Origin: Kiritimatiellia bacterium
GTDB lineage: Bacteria > Verrucomicrobiota > Kiritimatiellia > SLAD01
DNA length: 13,982 bases
Direction: 5' to 3'
NCBI GenBank assembly: GCA_007126995.1
Contig: SLAD01000373.1
Coordinates: forward strand, 1 to 13,982
The position numbers and the translations under genes are program-made. The notes under the pieces are model-generated. The model was not told the origin of the DNA. It saw only the letters and a program-made list of their open reading frames with translations, and searched no databases. How positions within the stretch are numbered: the first letter of the stretch is position 1; every line of letters starts with the position of its first letter. Below, one piece after another: positions 7,395-13,982 of the stretch.

Positions 7395-9068
7395 TTACTC
7401 CCACCGCTCTGCCGGCCACAGGCGGGCTTTGGCTTCTTCGCTTAAAAGCTCGTAGAATTCGTGCAGCGCTTGCTGATTACGCTTTTCGCGCTCCGTGTGC
7501 CATTGCGCGTGGTTGGACCGTAGGTAGGCATCCCACATGGCTTCCAGTTCCTCGCGCAGCTCCGCTTCCGACTCAAACAAATTGGTGGACTGCGACACAT
7601 CCCAGACCAGGTTATAGAGCTGCCCCGGCGGGGCGTCGGGCCTGAGCTGATTGTCTTCGTCATAATCGCTGTTGGTGAAACCAAGGCGTCTGGACGGCGC
7701 GCCGGGCGACGCCAATCCTCCTGCGCCCTGATGCGGCAGGAAGACCCAGTCACCGACGCGTACCCCCATGTCGCGCCCCTTGTACTCCATGCCGCGCCGG
7801 ATCGGCGAAGTGTCGGCAGGATCGGTCCACATCGGCAGTATGTTTAAACCGTCCGTGCCCGCGCCTGCGGGCATGTCGACACCGGCCACCGCCATGAAGG
7901 TATCGTATAAGTCCGTCAACGAAATCAGATGGTCGCTGACCGCCCCCTCGGGAATGCGCCCTAGCCAGCGCGCCAGAAACGGTACGCGGTGCCCGCCTTC
8001 CCATGTCTGGGTTTTTCCCCCCAGAAAGGGTCCATTGGAGCGGAATCCAAGATTCTGCGCATCCGCATAATTCATGGCCCCATTGTCACTGGAAAAAATC
8101 ACCAACGTATTGTCCGCAAAACCGTAAGCGTCCAATGCGTCAAGAATCATCCCCACGGCGTGGTCGAGTTGTTGACAGTAGTCGGCGTGGCGCACCGCAT
8201 TGTTGTTGCTGCGTCCCAACCGCTTCGCCAGCGGGCTCGATCCGCGAAATTCCTCCGCCACCGCCAAGGGCACGTGCGGGGCGAAGAAGGGCACATACAG
8301 GAAAAAGGGTTGGTCAGGATCGCGTTCGGCAATCCAGCGATTGGCCCGTTCGGCCAATTCCAGATCCAGGCGAGCCATCTCCAGCGCGTCATGCGCGGCC
8401 TGCGCCCCGACACTCACGCCCCAGCGGGGCAGGTCCGGCCGCACCTGTATCCCGCGTTCCGCCGCTTCCGCGTGGGTGATGATTTCCATCGGGTCTGTCG
8501 GATCGTGTTTGTATACGCCGTCATTCTCGATCCACACATACGGTGGTTGCGCGTGACTATTGACCATTCCAAACCAGTAATCGAAACCCGCCCAGTTGGG
8601 GCCATGGGTCAAGGGCTCGTTCCAATTCACGCGATCGCCGCGCGCTTCCGCCCAGCCATGCCCCAAATGCCACTTGCCAAACATCGCCGTGGCGTAGCCA
8701 GCCTCTTGTAACACGCGAGGAAGAAGCACTTCGTTTTCACGGAAATAGGTGCCGGCCTGAATGCGGCCCCAGCGACTCCGCCAATAGCCCCGCCCGGAAA
8801 GAATCGCGTAACGCGTCGGCTGACAAACCGCAGAGGGCGAATGGGCATCGGTAAAGCGGATCCCCTCCTCCGCCAAGCGGTCAATGTGCGGCGTCAAGAC
8901 GTCGTGCGTGCCATAGGAACTGACGTTCCCCACCCCCATATCGTCGGCCATCATGAAGACAATATTTGGCCTGCGGTCTTCCGCCCCCAACCCGTCTGAG
9001 ACCCACAAGGTCACCAACAGTCCAAACAGACAAAACCTCGCCGAACATACCATCAACATATCTCTCAT
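7395..9068 (-). CDS. Secreted arylsulfatase-type sulfatase 2 (family S1), with C-terminal helical extension
   Basis: 557 residues from the ATG at 9068. That start is chosen because GAGGAG precedes it and a signal peptide follows (MRDMLMVCSARF, core CLFGLLVTLWV, cut after SDGLGA). An upstream in-frame ATG at 9137 would add 23 Cys/Arg-rich residues before the signal and is unlikely. Sulfatase hallmarks: ADD (Asp42, Asp43), CQPTR with the formylglycine cysteine Cys82, GKWHLG (Lys132, His134), FFAPHVP (His265), SSDNG (Asp328, Asn329) and Lys352 in GGKTQTWEGGHR. Compared with its two neighbours it has an extra segment near residues 279-296 (AKRLGRSNNN) and about 35 extra charged, helical residues at the C-terminus, ending WPAERWE. 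These may change substrate access. First gene of a unit with sulfatase 1. A CAAGCGCTTG operator lies 92 nt upstream. Confidence 0.95.
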   Translation of the reverse strand: MRDMLMVCSARFCLFGLLVTLWVSDGLGAEDRRPNIVFMMADDMGVGNVSSYGTHDVLTPHIDRLAEEGIRFTDAHSPSAVCQPTRYAILSGRGYWRSRWGRIQAGTYFRENEVLLPRVLQEAGYATAMFGKWHLGHGWAEARGDRVNWNEPLTHGPNWAGFDYWFGMVNSHAQPPYVWIENDGVYKHDPTDPMEIITHAEAAERGIQVRPDLPRWGVSVGAQAAHDALEMARLDLELAERANRWIAERDPDQPFFLYVPFFAPHVPLAVAEEFRGSSPLAKRLGRSNNNAVRHADYCQQLDHAVGMILDALDAYGFADNTLVIFSSDNGAMNYADAQNLGFRSNGPFLGGKTQTWEGGHRVPFLARWLGRIPEGAVSDHLISLTDLYDTFMAVAGVDMPAGAGTDGLNILPMWTDPADTSPIRRGMEYKGRDMGVRVGDWVFLPHQGAGGLASPGAPSRRLGFTNSDYDEDNQLRPDAPPGQLYNLVWDVSQSTNLFESEAELREELEAMWDAYLRSNHAQWHTEREKRNQQALHEFYELLSEEAKARLWPAERWE

Positions 9069-9072
9069 GGCT

Positions 9073-9077
9073 CTCCT
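9073..9077 (-). promoter_or_regulatory. Ribosome binding site of sulfatase 2
   Basis: AGGAG on the minus strand (inside GAGAGGAGAG), 4 nt before the ATG at 9068. It decides the start over the longer reading from 9137, which has no such site and would bury the signal peptide. Confidence 0.7.
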
Positions 9078-9160
9078 CTCACACCTGGCGCAACGCTGTC
9101 TAATCGAACCGTCATGCCCGCATCCTGCCCCACACAAAAAGCAGCGTCAATATAAAAATA

Positions 9161-9170
9161 CAAGCGCTTG
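9161..9170. promoter_or_regulatory. Palindromic operator, LacI-family type (copy 2)
   Basis: CAAGCGCTTG, a perfect 10-bp palindrome, in the 161-nt gap between sulfatase 3 and sulfatase 2. It shares the flanking ATA on one side with copy 1. It lies about 92 nt before the sulfatase 2 start, further away than the other two copies. It would control sulfatase 2, sulfatase 1 and perhaps the large protein gene. I see no clear -10/-35 pair beside it. Confidence 0.65.
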
Positions 9171-9229
9171 CAGTTCTTGCGCCGCACCTCATGCTCCATA
9201 TGGTGATGATTGCGATCATAGGGATCTCT

Positions 9230-10762
9230 TCATTTTGACTGGTTCTGTCGCAGAATTTCCCGGAGTCGCGCATCGAGGAACGCGACAATCTCCGGATATT
9301 GATGGTATAGATTCGTGGTTTGTGCGAGGTTCTCGCGGATATTGTAAAGCTGGCCGGGTGGCGCATCGGGGCGAAGTGTTTTGCCGTCGAAATCACTGTT
9401 CTCGTAACCCATCTGTTCCATGTAGAATGTTCCAAACAAGCCGCCGGGCCCTTGAAACGGCAGATAGACCCAGTCGCCGTGACGCAGGGCTTTTCCGCGT
9501 CCGTCATAGATCATCTCATTGCGGATCGACACCGGCAAGCCGGGCTGTTCCCACAATGGCCATTGGTTCAGGCCGTCCGGCGCGGCGTGACGCGGCAGGG
9601 TCACCCCTGATGCGGCAGCGAAGGTGGGGAGAAGATCTGTAAGGGATAGCAAATGATCGGAGCGGCTACCCGCCGGGATGCGGTCCGGCCAGCGGGCAAT
9701 GAACGGAACCCGGTGACCGCCTTCCCATGCGTCGCCTTTCAATCCCAGGATCGGCCCCATGCTGTGATGACCGGCATCCATGGCCGATTGAATATAGCAG
9801 CCACCGTTATCGCTGGTGAAGACGACCAGGGTATTTTCCGTGAGACCGAGTTCGTCCAACCCGGCGAGTACAATCCCGACCGCATAATCCAGTTGCTGGA
9901 TAAAATCGCCCAGCAATCCCGCTTCGCTGGTTCCCTTGAATTCCTCCGATGGCATCAACGGCACGTGCGGGGCAAAGAAGGGCAGATACAGGAAGAACGG
10001 GCTCTCCTGTTCGCGTATCCAGTCCGAAGCGCGCCGGGCGATTTCCAAATCGAGTCGCGTCACGTCATAGGCCGCATGCGCGGCGGCGGCGCCGTGGCTC
10101 GACCCCTGCCCTCCGGCGTAGGGCCAGTAGTCCGGATTCTTGCGTGTGATGATCAAAGGATCGGCGGGATCGCCTCTATACACGCGGTCGTTTTCAACGA
10201 AGACAAACGGTGGCCATTCGTGACCGCTGGCCTGCGCGAAGGAATAGTCGAACCCGGCTTGATTGGGGCCGTGCGAGATCGGGGCGTCCCACATGCCTTC
10301 CGGCCATTGCCGATCCAATCCCCAACCGAGGTGCCACTTGCCGAATATCGCTGTGGCGTAGCCCTGTTCGCGCAGGACTTCGGGCATGAGGATTTCATCG
10401 CCCTGAAAATAGAATCCGTTGCCCGTGCGGGTGGCGCGCCAGTAGTTGCGACCGGTCAAGACCGCATACCGCGTCGGCTGACAAACGGCCGATGGCGAAT
10501 GGGCATCCGTGAAACACAGCCCCTCGGCGGCCAGACGATCGATATTCGGGGTGCGGATCTTGGTGGCCCCCATAAAGCCCACATCTCCGTACCCGAGGTC
10601 GTCCGCCAGCATCAGCACGATATTCGGACGCTCACCCGCCTGCGCCCCGGTCCTTACCGTCAACACCGCGAGAGCCAATGCCAGTGGCATCGCGAAGCGG
10701 CCGAACCAACCGCCCCAGTACGGCGCACATAGACGGCAAAGCCTGCTTAACCGAATCTTCAT
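9230..10762 (-). CDS. Secreted arylsulfatase-type sulfatase 3 (family S1)
   Basis: 510 residues from the ATG at 10762. An AGGA site 7 nt upstream and a signal peptide (basic MKIRLSRLCR, hydrophobic core AMPLALALAVL about residues 24-34, cut near TGAQA) support this start rather than the ATG at 10801. Complete S1 active site: ADD (Asp54, Asp55), CQPTR with formylglycine cysteine Cys94, GKWHLG (Lys142, His144), FFAPHVP (His266), FTSDNGG (Asp318, Asn319), Lys342 and the WEGGHRVPF block. It is closer to sulfatase 1 than to sulfatase 2: both have GYGD plus FMGATK after ADD, share GTSEAG near the middle, and share a LRHGDWVYLP / GGLFGTFY segment near the C-terminus, so these two probably arose by duplication. 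Its own operator is 44 nt upstream. The stop is followed by 161 nt before sulfatase 2, so it is probably a separate transcription unit in the same regulon. Confidence 0.96.
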   Translation of the reverse strand: MKIRLSRLCRLCAPYWGGWFGRFAMPLALALAVLTVRTGAQAGERPNIVLMLADDLGYGDVGFMGATKIRTPNIDRLAAEGLCFTDAHSPSAVCQPTRYAVLTGRNYWRATRTGNGFYFQGDEILMPEVLREQGYATAIFGKWHLGWGLDRQWPEGMWDAPISHGPNQAGFDYSFAQASGHEWPPFVFVENDRVYRGDPADPLIITRKNPDYWPYAGGQGSSHGAAAAHAAYDVTRLDLEIARRASDWIREQESPFFLYLPFFAPHVPLMPSEEFKGTSEAGLLGDFIQQLDYAVGIVLAGLDELGLTENTLVVFTSDNGGCYIQSAMDAGHHSMGPILGLKGDAWEGGHRVPFIARWPDRIPAGSRSDHLLSLTDLLPTFAAASGVTLPRHAAPDGLNQWPLWEQPGLPVSIRNEMIYDGRGKALRHGDWVYLPFQGPGGLFGTFYMEQMGYENSDFDGKTLRPDAPPGQLYNIRENLAQTTNLYHQYPEIVAFLDARLREILRQNQSK

Positions 10763-10805
10763 AATCCCATCCTGCCTTGAGAACGCAGTTAGGTCAACCA
10801 AAAAT

Positions 10806-10817
10806 ACAAGCGCTTGT
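10806..10817. promoter_or_regulatory. Palindromic operator, LacI-family type (copy 3)
   Basis: ACAAGCGCTTGT, a perfect 12-bp palindrome centred about 50 nt upstream of the sulfatase 3 start, the same spacing as copy 1 to the esterase. It lies in the 229-nt divergent region shared with the ATPase gene, but about 120 nt from the ATPase promoter, so it probably acts on sulfatase 3 only. Confidence 0.75.
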
Positions 10818-10940
10818 CTATTCTGTTTTCACATGCTGTGGCGGAGAGGGGAGACATGGATTTACGCTCCCACCCCAGTTGATCCGGCCGCCAAGCTCCG
10901 ATGGTTGCTTCCCGACGAACGCTGACCCAAAAGACTGGCT

Positions 10941-10979
10941 AACGTTTTAAACGTTGACACGTCGAACGTTCTAAGCGTT
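10941..10979. repeat. Tandem 15-bp repeats at the ATPase promoter (likely operator pair)
   Basis: AACGTTTTAAACGTT (10941-10955) and AACGTTCTAAGCGTT (10965-10979) match at 13 of 15 positions and start 24 nt apart. Each is a near-palindrome with AACG/CGTT ends. The first overlaps the start of a TTGACA box and the second fills the spacer between -35 and -10, as expected for a repressor pair. The repeats are unlike the CAAGCGCTTG sites of the sulfatase genes, so a separate regulator, possibly the ATPase itself, is likely. Confidence 0.7.
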
Positions 10980-10982
10980 AAT
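10954..10982 (+). promoter_or_regulatory. Promoter of the ATPase gene
   Basis: TTGACA (10954-10959) is a perfect -35 box. After a 17-nt spacer comes GTTAAT (10977-10982), 4 of 6 to TATAAT. Transcription would start near 10989, only 2-3 nt before the ATG, so the message should be leaderless or nearly so. This agrees with the lack of any Shine-Dalgarno sequence before the start. Confidence 0.55.
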
Positions 10983-10991
10983 AAGCGCATT

Positions 10992-12299
10992 ATGAACAGT
11001 CTGCAAGTAAATCAAGCGCTCTCAGTTGGCGATATCGAAACTCCAGGGGTGCTCCCGAAACTCGACGTTCTGCGTCATCAGTCCGTCGTTTTTGATATGG
11101 ATTTCGGGCTGCGTGAATTACCACGCGAGCCTGGACTGCTATTGATCCGAGGTGCCCGGCAGTACGGCAAGAGCACATGGTTGCAGCAGCAAATACGGGC
11201 AACCATTTCCACGTTCGGCCCCGGTTCCGCTTTTTACGTCAATGGAGACGAGCTGCGCAACCAAGAGGAACTGGAAAACAGCCTGAAGCTTCTGGCTGGG
11301 CTTTTTTCACCAAAGGCTGCTATTCGCCGGATATTCATCGATGAGATCACCGCCGTGAAATCATGGGAACAAGCGCTAAAGCGATTGCTGGACCGCAACG
11401 AACTCCCCGGCATACTGCTGGTGACCACGGGCTCAAAAGCAAGCGACTTGCGGCACGGGTCCGAACGTCTGCCGGGACGAAAGGGGAAACTGGACAGGAC
11501 GCAGTACCTCTTTACCCCCCTGTCGTTCAAGGCGTTTGAATCAACTTGCAAAGGGAGACTCGCGGAGGAAGACCTCCTGCCCGCCTATTTGATTTCGGGC
11601 GGTTCGCCCCCCGCCACCCTCTCTCTTTTGGATACGGGGACCGTCGCTCCCTATGTTGTGGAGATTGTGCGGGACTGGATCTACGGCGAATTCTCCGCTA
11701 CCGGGCGATCCCGCGAGCTGCTGCTGGGCGTCCTGCAGTGCCTGTATCGCTTTGGTGGAACACCCACAGGGTACGCCAAAGTGGCGAGGGAAGCCGGCAT
11801 GGCAAACAACAGCGTCGCATCAGGGTATTTCGATCAACTCGGCGACCTTCTGTGCGTTACTCCGGCCACCGCCTGGGATGCATCCGCACGGCGGCCCAAT
11901 CGTCGTCGTCCTTGCAAGTTCCATTTCATCAATATGTTGGCGGCAATCGCCTGGCACCCGGCGCATATTCGGCGACCGAACGACTTTCTGGCACTTCCGG
12001 CATCGGAGCAAGGGATTCTACTGGAATGGGCTGTTGCCCAGGAGTGCTGGCGCAAAGCTGCCTTGAGCGGAGCGGACATTCCGGATCAAATGAGCTTCTG
12101 GCAATCCGATCGCCACGAACTGGATTTTGTTCTATCGCCGAACCTTTTTGTGGAAGTCAAACGCGGGCGAACCGGTCCCCTTGATTTCGGATGGTTTGCA
12201 CAAACGTTCCCCGGCGGACGGCTGACGGTGATCAGCCCTTCACGCTTCGAAACAGACCACATCCAGGGAATAACGCTTCGGGATTTTCTACTGATGTGA
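10992..12299 (+). CDS. ATPase of the AAA_14 / DUF4143 type
   Basis: 435 residues, normal length for this family; cytoplasmic, no signal peptide. The N-terminal P-loop domain has Walker A GARQYGKST (residues 54-62, Lys60), Walker B RIFIDEI (113-119, Asp117, Glu118) and a sensor-like TTGSK (145-149). About residues 245-290 form a winged-helix region (GTPTGYAKVAREAGMANNSV), which may bind DNA. The C-terminal domain has the restriction-endonuclease-like pattern of DUF4143: Glu345, then HELDFVL (Asp378), then FVEVKRG (Glu388, Lys390), so the PD-(D/E)xK residues are present. The cellular role of these proteins is poorly known. It is the only gene on the plus strand, cut in between the sulfatase 3 promoter and the 3' end of the large paralogue (19-nt gap), and looks like an insert with no part in glycan breakdown. 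No ribosome site; see the promoter entry. No earlier in-frame ATG is available close by. Confidence 0.92.
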   Translation: MNSLQVNQALSVGDIETPGVLPKLDVLRHQSVVFDMDFGLRELPREPGLLLIRGARQYGKSTWLQQQIRATISTFGPGSAFYVNGDELRNQEELENSLKLLAGLFSPKAAIRRIFIDEITAVKSWEQALKRLLDRNELPGILLVTTGSKASDLRHGSERLPGRKGKLDRTQYLFTPLSFKAFESTCKGRLAEEDLLPAYLISGGSPPATLSLLDTGTVAPYVVEIVRDWIYGEFSATGRSRELLLGVLQCLYRFGGTPTGYAKVAREAGMANNSVASGYFDQLGDLLCVTPATAWDASARRPNRRRPCKFHFINMLAAIAWHPAHIRRPNDFLALPASEQGILLEWAVAQECWRKAALSGADIPDQMSFWQSDRHELDFVLSPNLFVEVKRGRTGPLDFGWFAQTFPGGRLTVISPSRFETDHIQGITLRDFLLM

Positions 12300-12318
12300 C
12301 CCAAACGATATCAGCATA

Positions 12319-13982
12319 TCAGTCGTCGACTGCCACCTCCGTGGCCACCCGCAACTTGGCCAGACAATAGCGGCCATCGGCCTCGTGTGCGCCCAGTTCG
12401 AGCTTCAAGTAGAACGCGGTCTGACCGGCGACATGATCGGTGAGATCGATGAATTGCCAGGGCAAATCCTGCAGCACTTGCGAGATGTTGTTCTGCCAGG
12501 TGTTGTCGAACTGACCGGCGCGTTGCCATGTGATTCCGTCCGGACTGACATGGAACGTCACGCGACTGCTATACTCGAATGCGCGCGCGGCGAACTCAAC
12601 CGCCGTGATCCCGAACGGGCGGTCCTGCTCAAAGCGGTATATGACGTACCCCGGCTCAAAGTCCACCACCGGGCGCATGAGGTTCATGACGATCTTGTAC
12701 AAGTAATTCGGCTCCGGCCGGTGCGGCACCACATCCACACCCTGAACACGCCACGCCTGCTTCCTCCATTCCCCTTCCGGCAAGGCCGTAAAATCCTGCT
12801 CCAACAATACGCGGCGCTGCTGCCGGATGCGCGTGATCCGCGGCACGGACTCCTCGTTCACCGGCGGATGATAGTCCAGCTCGATGTCCATGCCGGGACG
12901 CAATCCGTGCGGTAAGGCGCGCAGCTCATAATTCAGGACGGTACCCTGCATGGCGACAGTATCGAATTGCGTGCCATGCGTCTTGCCAAAATCCAATTCG
13001 TATCGATGTCCGTTGTCCAATTCCACGATTCCATTGGAGAAATGCTCCAGCGGTGCAGGCGCAATAAACCGGCGGATGCGGCCGCGATCCAACCCGTAAT
13101 TCGCCTGCACGGCCACGACTTCACCGGCGTCATTGAGGGTGACGTCTACGCGGTCCATCGGCTGCGGCGGCTCGCTTCGCGCCGGTTCGGATGGCGGCGC
13201 ACGACGGCGGCGACGCGTGTGCGCCACGTCGTCCGCCAGCGGCAAGGTGATGAATTCATTGTAATCCATCAACGCGACGTCCTGCATGTCCATGTGCACG
13301 CGCCCGTCCTCCGTGCGCAGATATCGACCACTCAATCGGGAAGGCGGCGCGATGTCCGGAATAATGCGCGGGCGCGCGATGACATCAAAATACGACGATC
13401 CTGACGGCGCGATGTCAACGTCCTGAACGATCCGGTAACGTCCATTCGCTTGCTCCTCGACTCGCCAACCCGCGCGTGTGTTCCATTCCGGGAACGAAAT
13501 GCGCACCGCCAATTCCTCAGCGCCTAATGATCGCACCGAAAACTCCGCCCCCTCTGCGTTCAACTCATGTAGCGTTACCGCCACGGCTTCGTCGTGTTCC
13601 ATGTGTACGTCAACCGGATGCCGTCCCAAGCGGCCATGACCACGCACGCGGTATCGCGCGGGAAGCAGTTGCGAGATTTCGCCGCTCAGCAATTCATACG
13701 CGCGCGGATACCAACCGGACCGGACCCATGCCGCAGCTTGCAGATACACATCATCCTCTCCGCCCAGCGCCCGGTACTGTTCCAACCAACGTTCCGCCAT
13801 GGCGCGCTGTTGTACCCACAACTGCAGTGTGCGTTCCTCGCGATGCGTGAAACGTTGTCCGGCGAGATGCCCGCTTAACCAAGGCCACTGACTGCCGACC
13901 TGCAGACTCAACACGATCACGGCATCCGGTGCCGGCCCGGCATGAAACTGCAAAGCCACATACCATTCATCCCGTCCCATCA
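12319..13982 (-). CDS. C-terminal part of a second large secreted protein, paralogue of the 1977-5708 product
   Basis: The frame is open to the right edge, so the 5' part is missing; the Met codon at 13978-13980 is probably internal. About 554 codons are visible. They align over their whole length with residues from about 680 to the end of the 1243-residue protein. Shared blocks include RTLQLW, SQ-LPARY-VRGHG-LGRHPVD, PHRPEPNYLY, TAVEFAARAFE-SSRVTF, GQFDNTWQNNISQ and RYCLAKLRVATE. The last 120 residues are roughly two-thirds identical by eye, the middle much less. Around window position 13150-13220 it has an RRRRR run followed by a Pro/Ser/Glu linker (APPSEPARSEPPQP) where the paralogue has an acidic stretch. 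By analogy the missing part should hold a signal peptide and the barrel-like domain. Convergent with the ATPase gene. Confidence 0.88.
   Translation of the reverse strand, partial: MGRDEWYVALQFHAGPAPDAVIVLSLQVGSQWPWLSGHLAGQRFTHREERTLQLWVQQRAMAERWLEQYRALGGEDDVYLQAAAWVRSGWYPRAYELLSGEISQLLPARYRVRGHGRLGRHPVDVHMEHDEAVAVTLHELNAEGAEFSVRSLGAEELAVRISFPEWNTRAGWRVEEQANGRYRIVQDVDIAPSGSSYFDVIARPRIIPDIAPPSRLSGRYLRTEDGRVHMDMQDVALMDYNEFITLPLADDVAHTRRRRRAPPSEPARSEPPQPMDRVDVTLNDAGEVVAVQANYGLDRGRIRRFIAPAPLEHFSNGIVELDNGHRYELDFGKTHGTQFDTVAMQGTVLNYELRALPHGLRPGMDIELDYHPPVNEESVPRITRIRQQRRVLLEQDFTALPEGEWRKQAWRVQGVDVVPHRPEPNYLYKIVMNLMRPVVDFEPGYVIYRFEQDRPFGITAVEFAARAFEYSSRVTFHVSPDGITWQRAGQFDNTWQNNISQVLQDLPWQFIDLTDHVAGQTAFYLKLELGAHEADGRYCLAKLRVATEVAVDD

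Noticed and set aside
9069..9137. Longer N-terminus for sulfatase 2 starting at 9137
   Set aside because: Adds a Cys/Arg-rich stretch before a good signal peptide and lacks a ribosome site; the ATG at 9068 has GAGGAG.
9206..9219. ATGAT/ATCAT hairpin after sulfatase 3 as a terminator
   Set aside because: Only five AT-rich pairs and no U tract follows on the minus strand.
10763..10801. Longer N-terminus for sulfatase 3 starting at 10801
   Set aside because: The start would lie 5 nt from the operator with no ribosome site and would put 13 polar residues before the signal peptide; 10762 has AGGA at proper spacing.
11013..11377. CAAGCGCT matches at 11013-11020 and 11370-11377 as further operators
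   Set aside because: Only 8 of the 10 core bases match, the palindrome is not completed, and both lie inside the ATPase coding sequence.
12307..12320. GATAT/ATATC inverted repeat between the convergent genes as a bidirectional terminator
   Set aside because: Five weak pairs, no U tract on either side, and it overlaps the stop codon of the minus-strand gene.

Overview
The window looks like part of a polysaccharide-degradation locus from a PVC-superphylum bacterium, most likely Kiritimatiellota, Verrucomicrobiota or Lentisphaerota. That placement is inferred from gene content and style: several secreted S1-type sulfatases of the CQPTR type, a secreted SGNH esterase with a beta-repeat tail, very large secreted proteins of no recognised family, and moderately high GC. 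No rRNA or marker gene confirms it.

Layout, read in the direction of transcription (minus strand, right to left). The right edge (12319-13982) holds the 3' part of a large secreted-type protein that runs out of the window. A plus-strand ATPase gene of the AAA_14/DUF4143 type (10992-12299) lies convergent to it with only a 19-nt gap. Then come three arylsulfatase-type genes on the minus strand (9230-10762, 7395-9068, 5832-7370). The last two are 24 nt apart and surely co-transcribed. Next is a 1243-residue secreted protein (1977-5708), whose C-terminal half is a paralogue of the right-edge gene. Last is a secreted sialate-O-acetylesterase-like gene (1-1845) that runs off the left edge.

Regulation: the same palindrome, CAAGCGCTTG, lies upstream of the esterase, of sulfatase 2 (head of the two-sulfatase unit) and of sulfatase 3. 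It has the shape of a LacI-family operator (even palindrome, central CG). The three transcription units therefore look like one substrate-controlled regulon whose regulator is outside the window. The ATPase has a quite different promoter: a 15-bp motif repeated in tandem around a TTGACA -35 box, with almost no room for a 5' leader.

How the genes may work together (inference): exported sulfatases strip sulfate esters, the esterase strips acyl groups, and the large paralogous proteins bind or cleave the backbone of an acetylated, sulfated glycan. No recognisable glycoside hydrolase, lyase, transporter or sulfatase-maturation gene is present, so the large protein family is the best candidate for a new carbohydrate-active activity. 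A 77-bp element with perfect 10-bp terminal inverted repeats sits between sulfatase 1 and the large protein gene. No tRNA, rRNA, CRISPR array or insertion sequence was seen, and no stretch over 300 bases lacks a gene.
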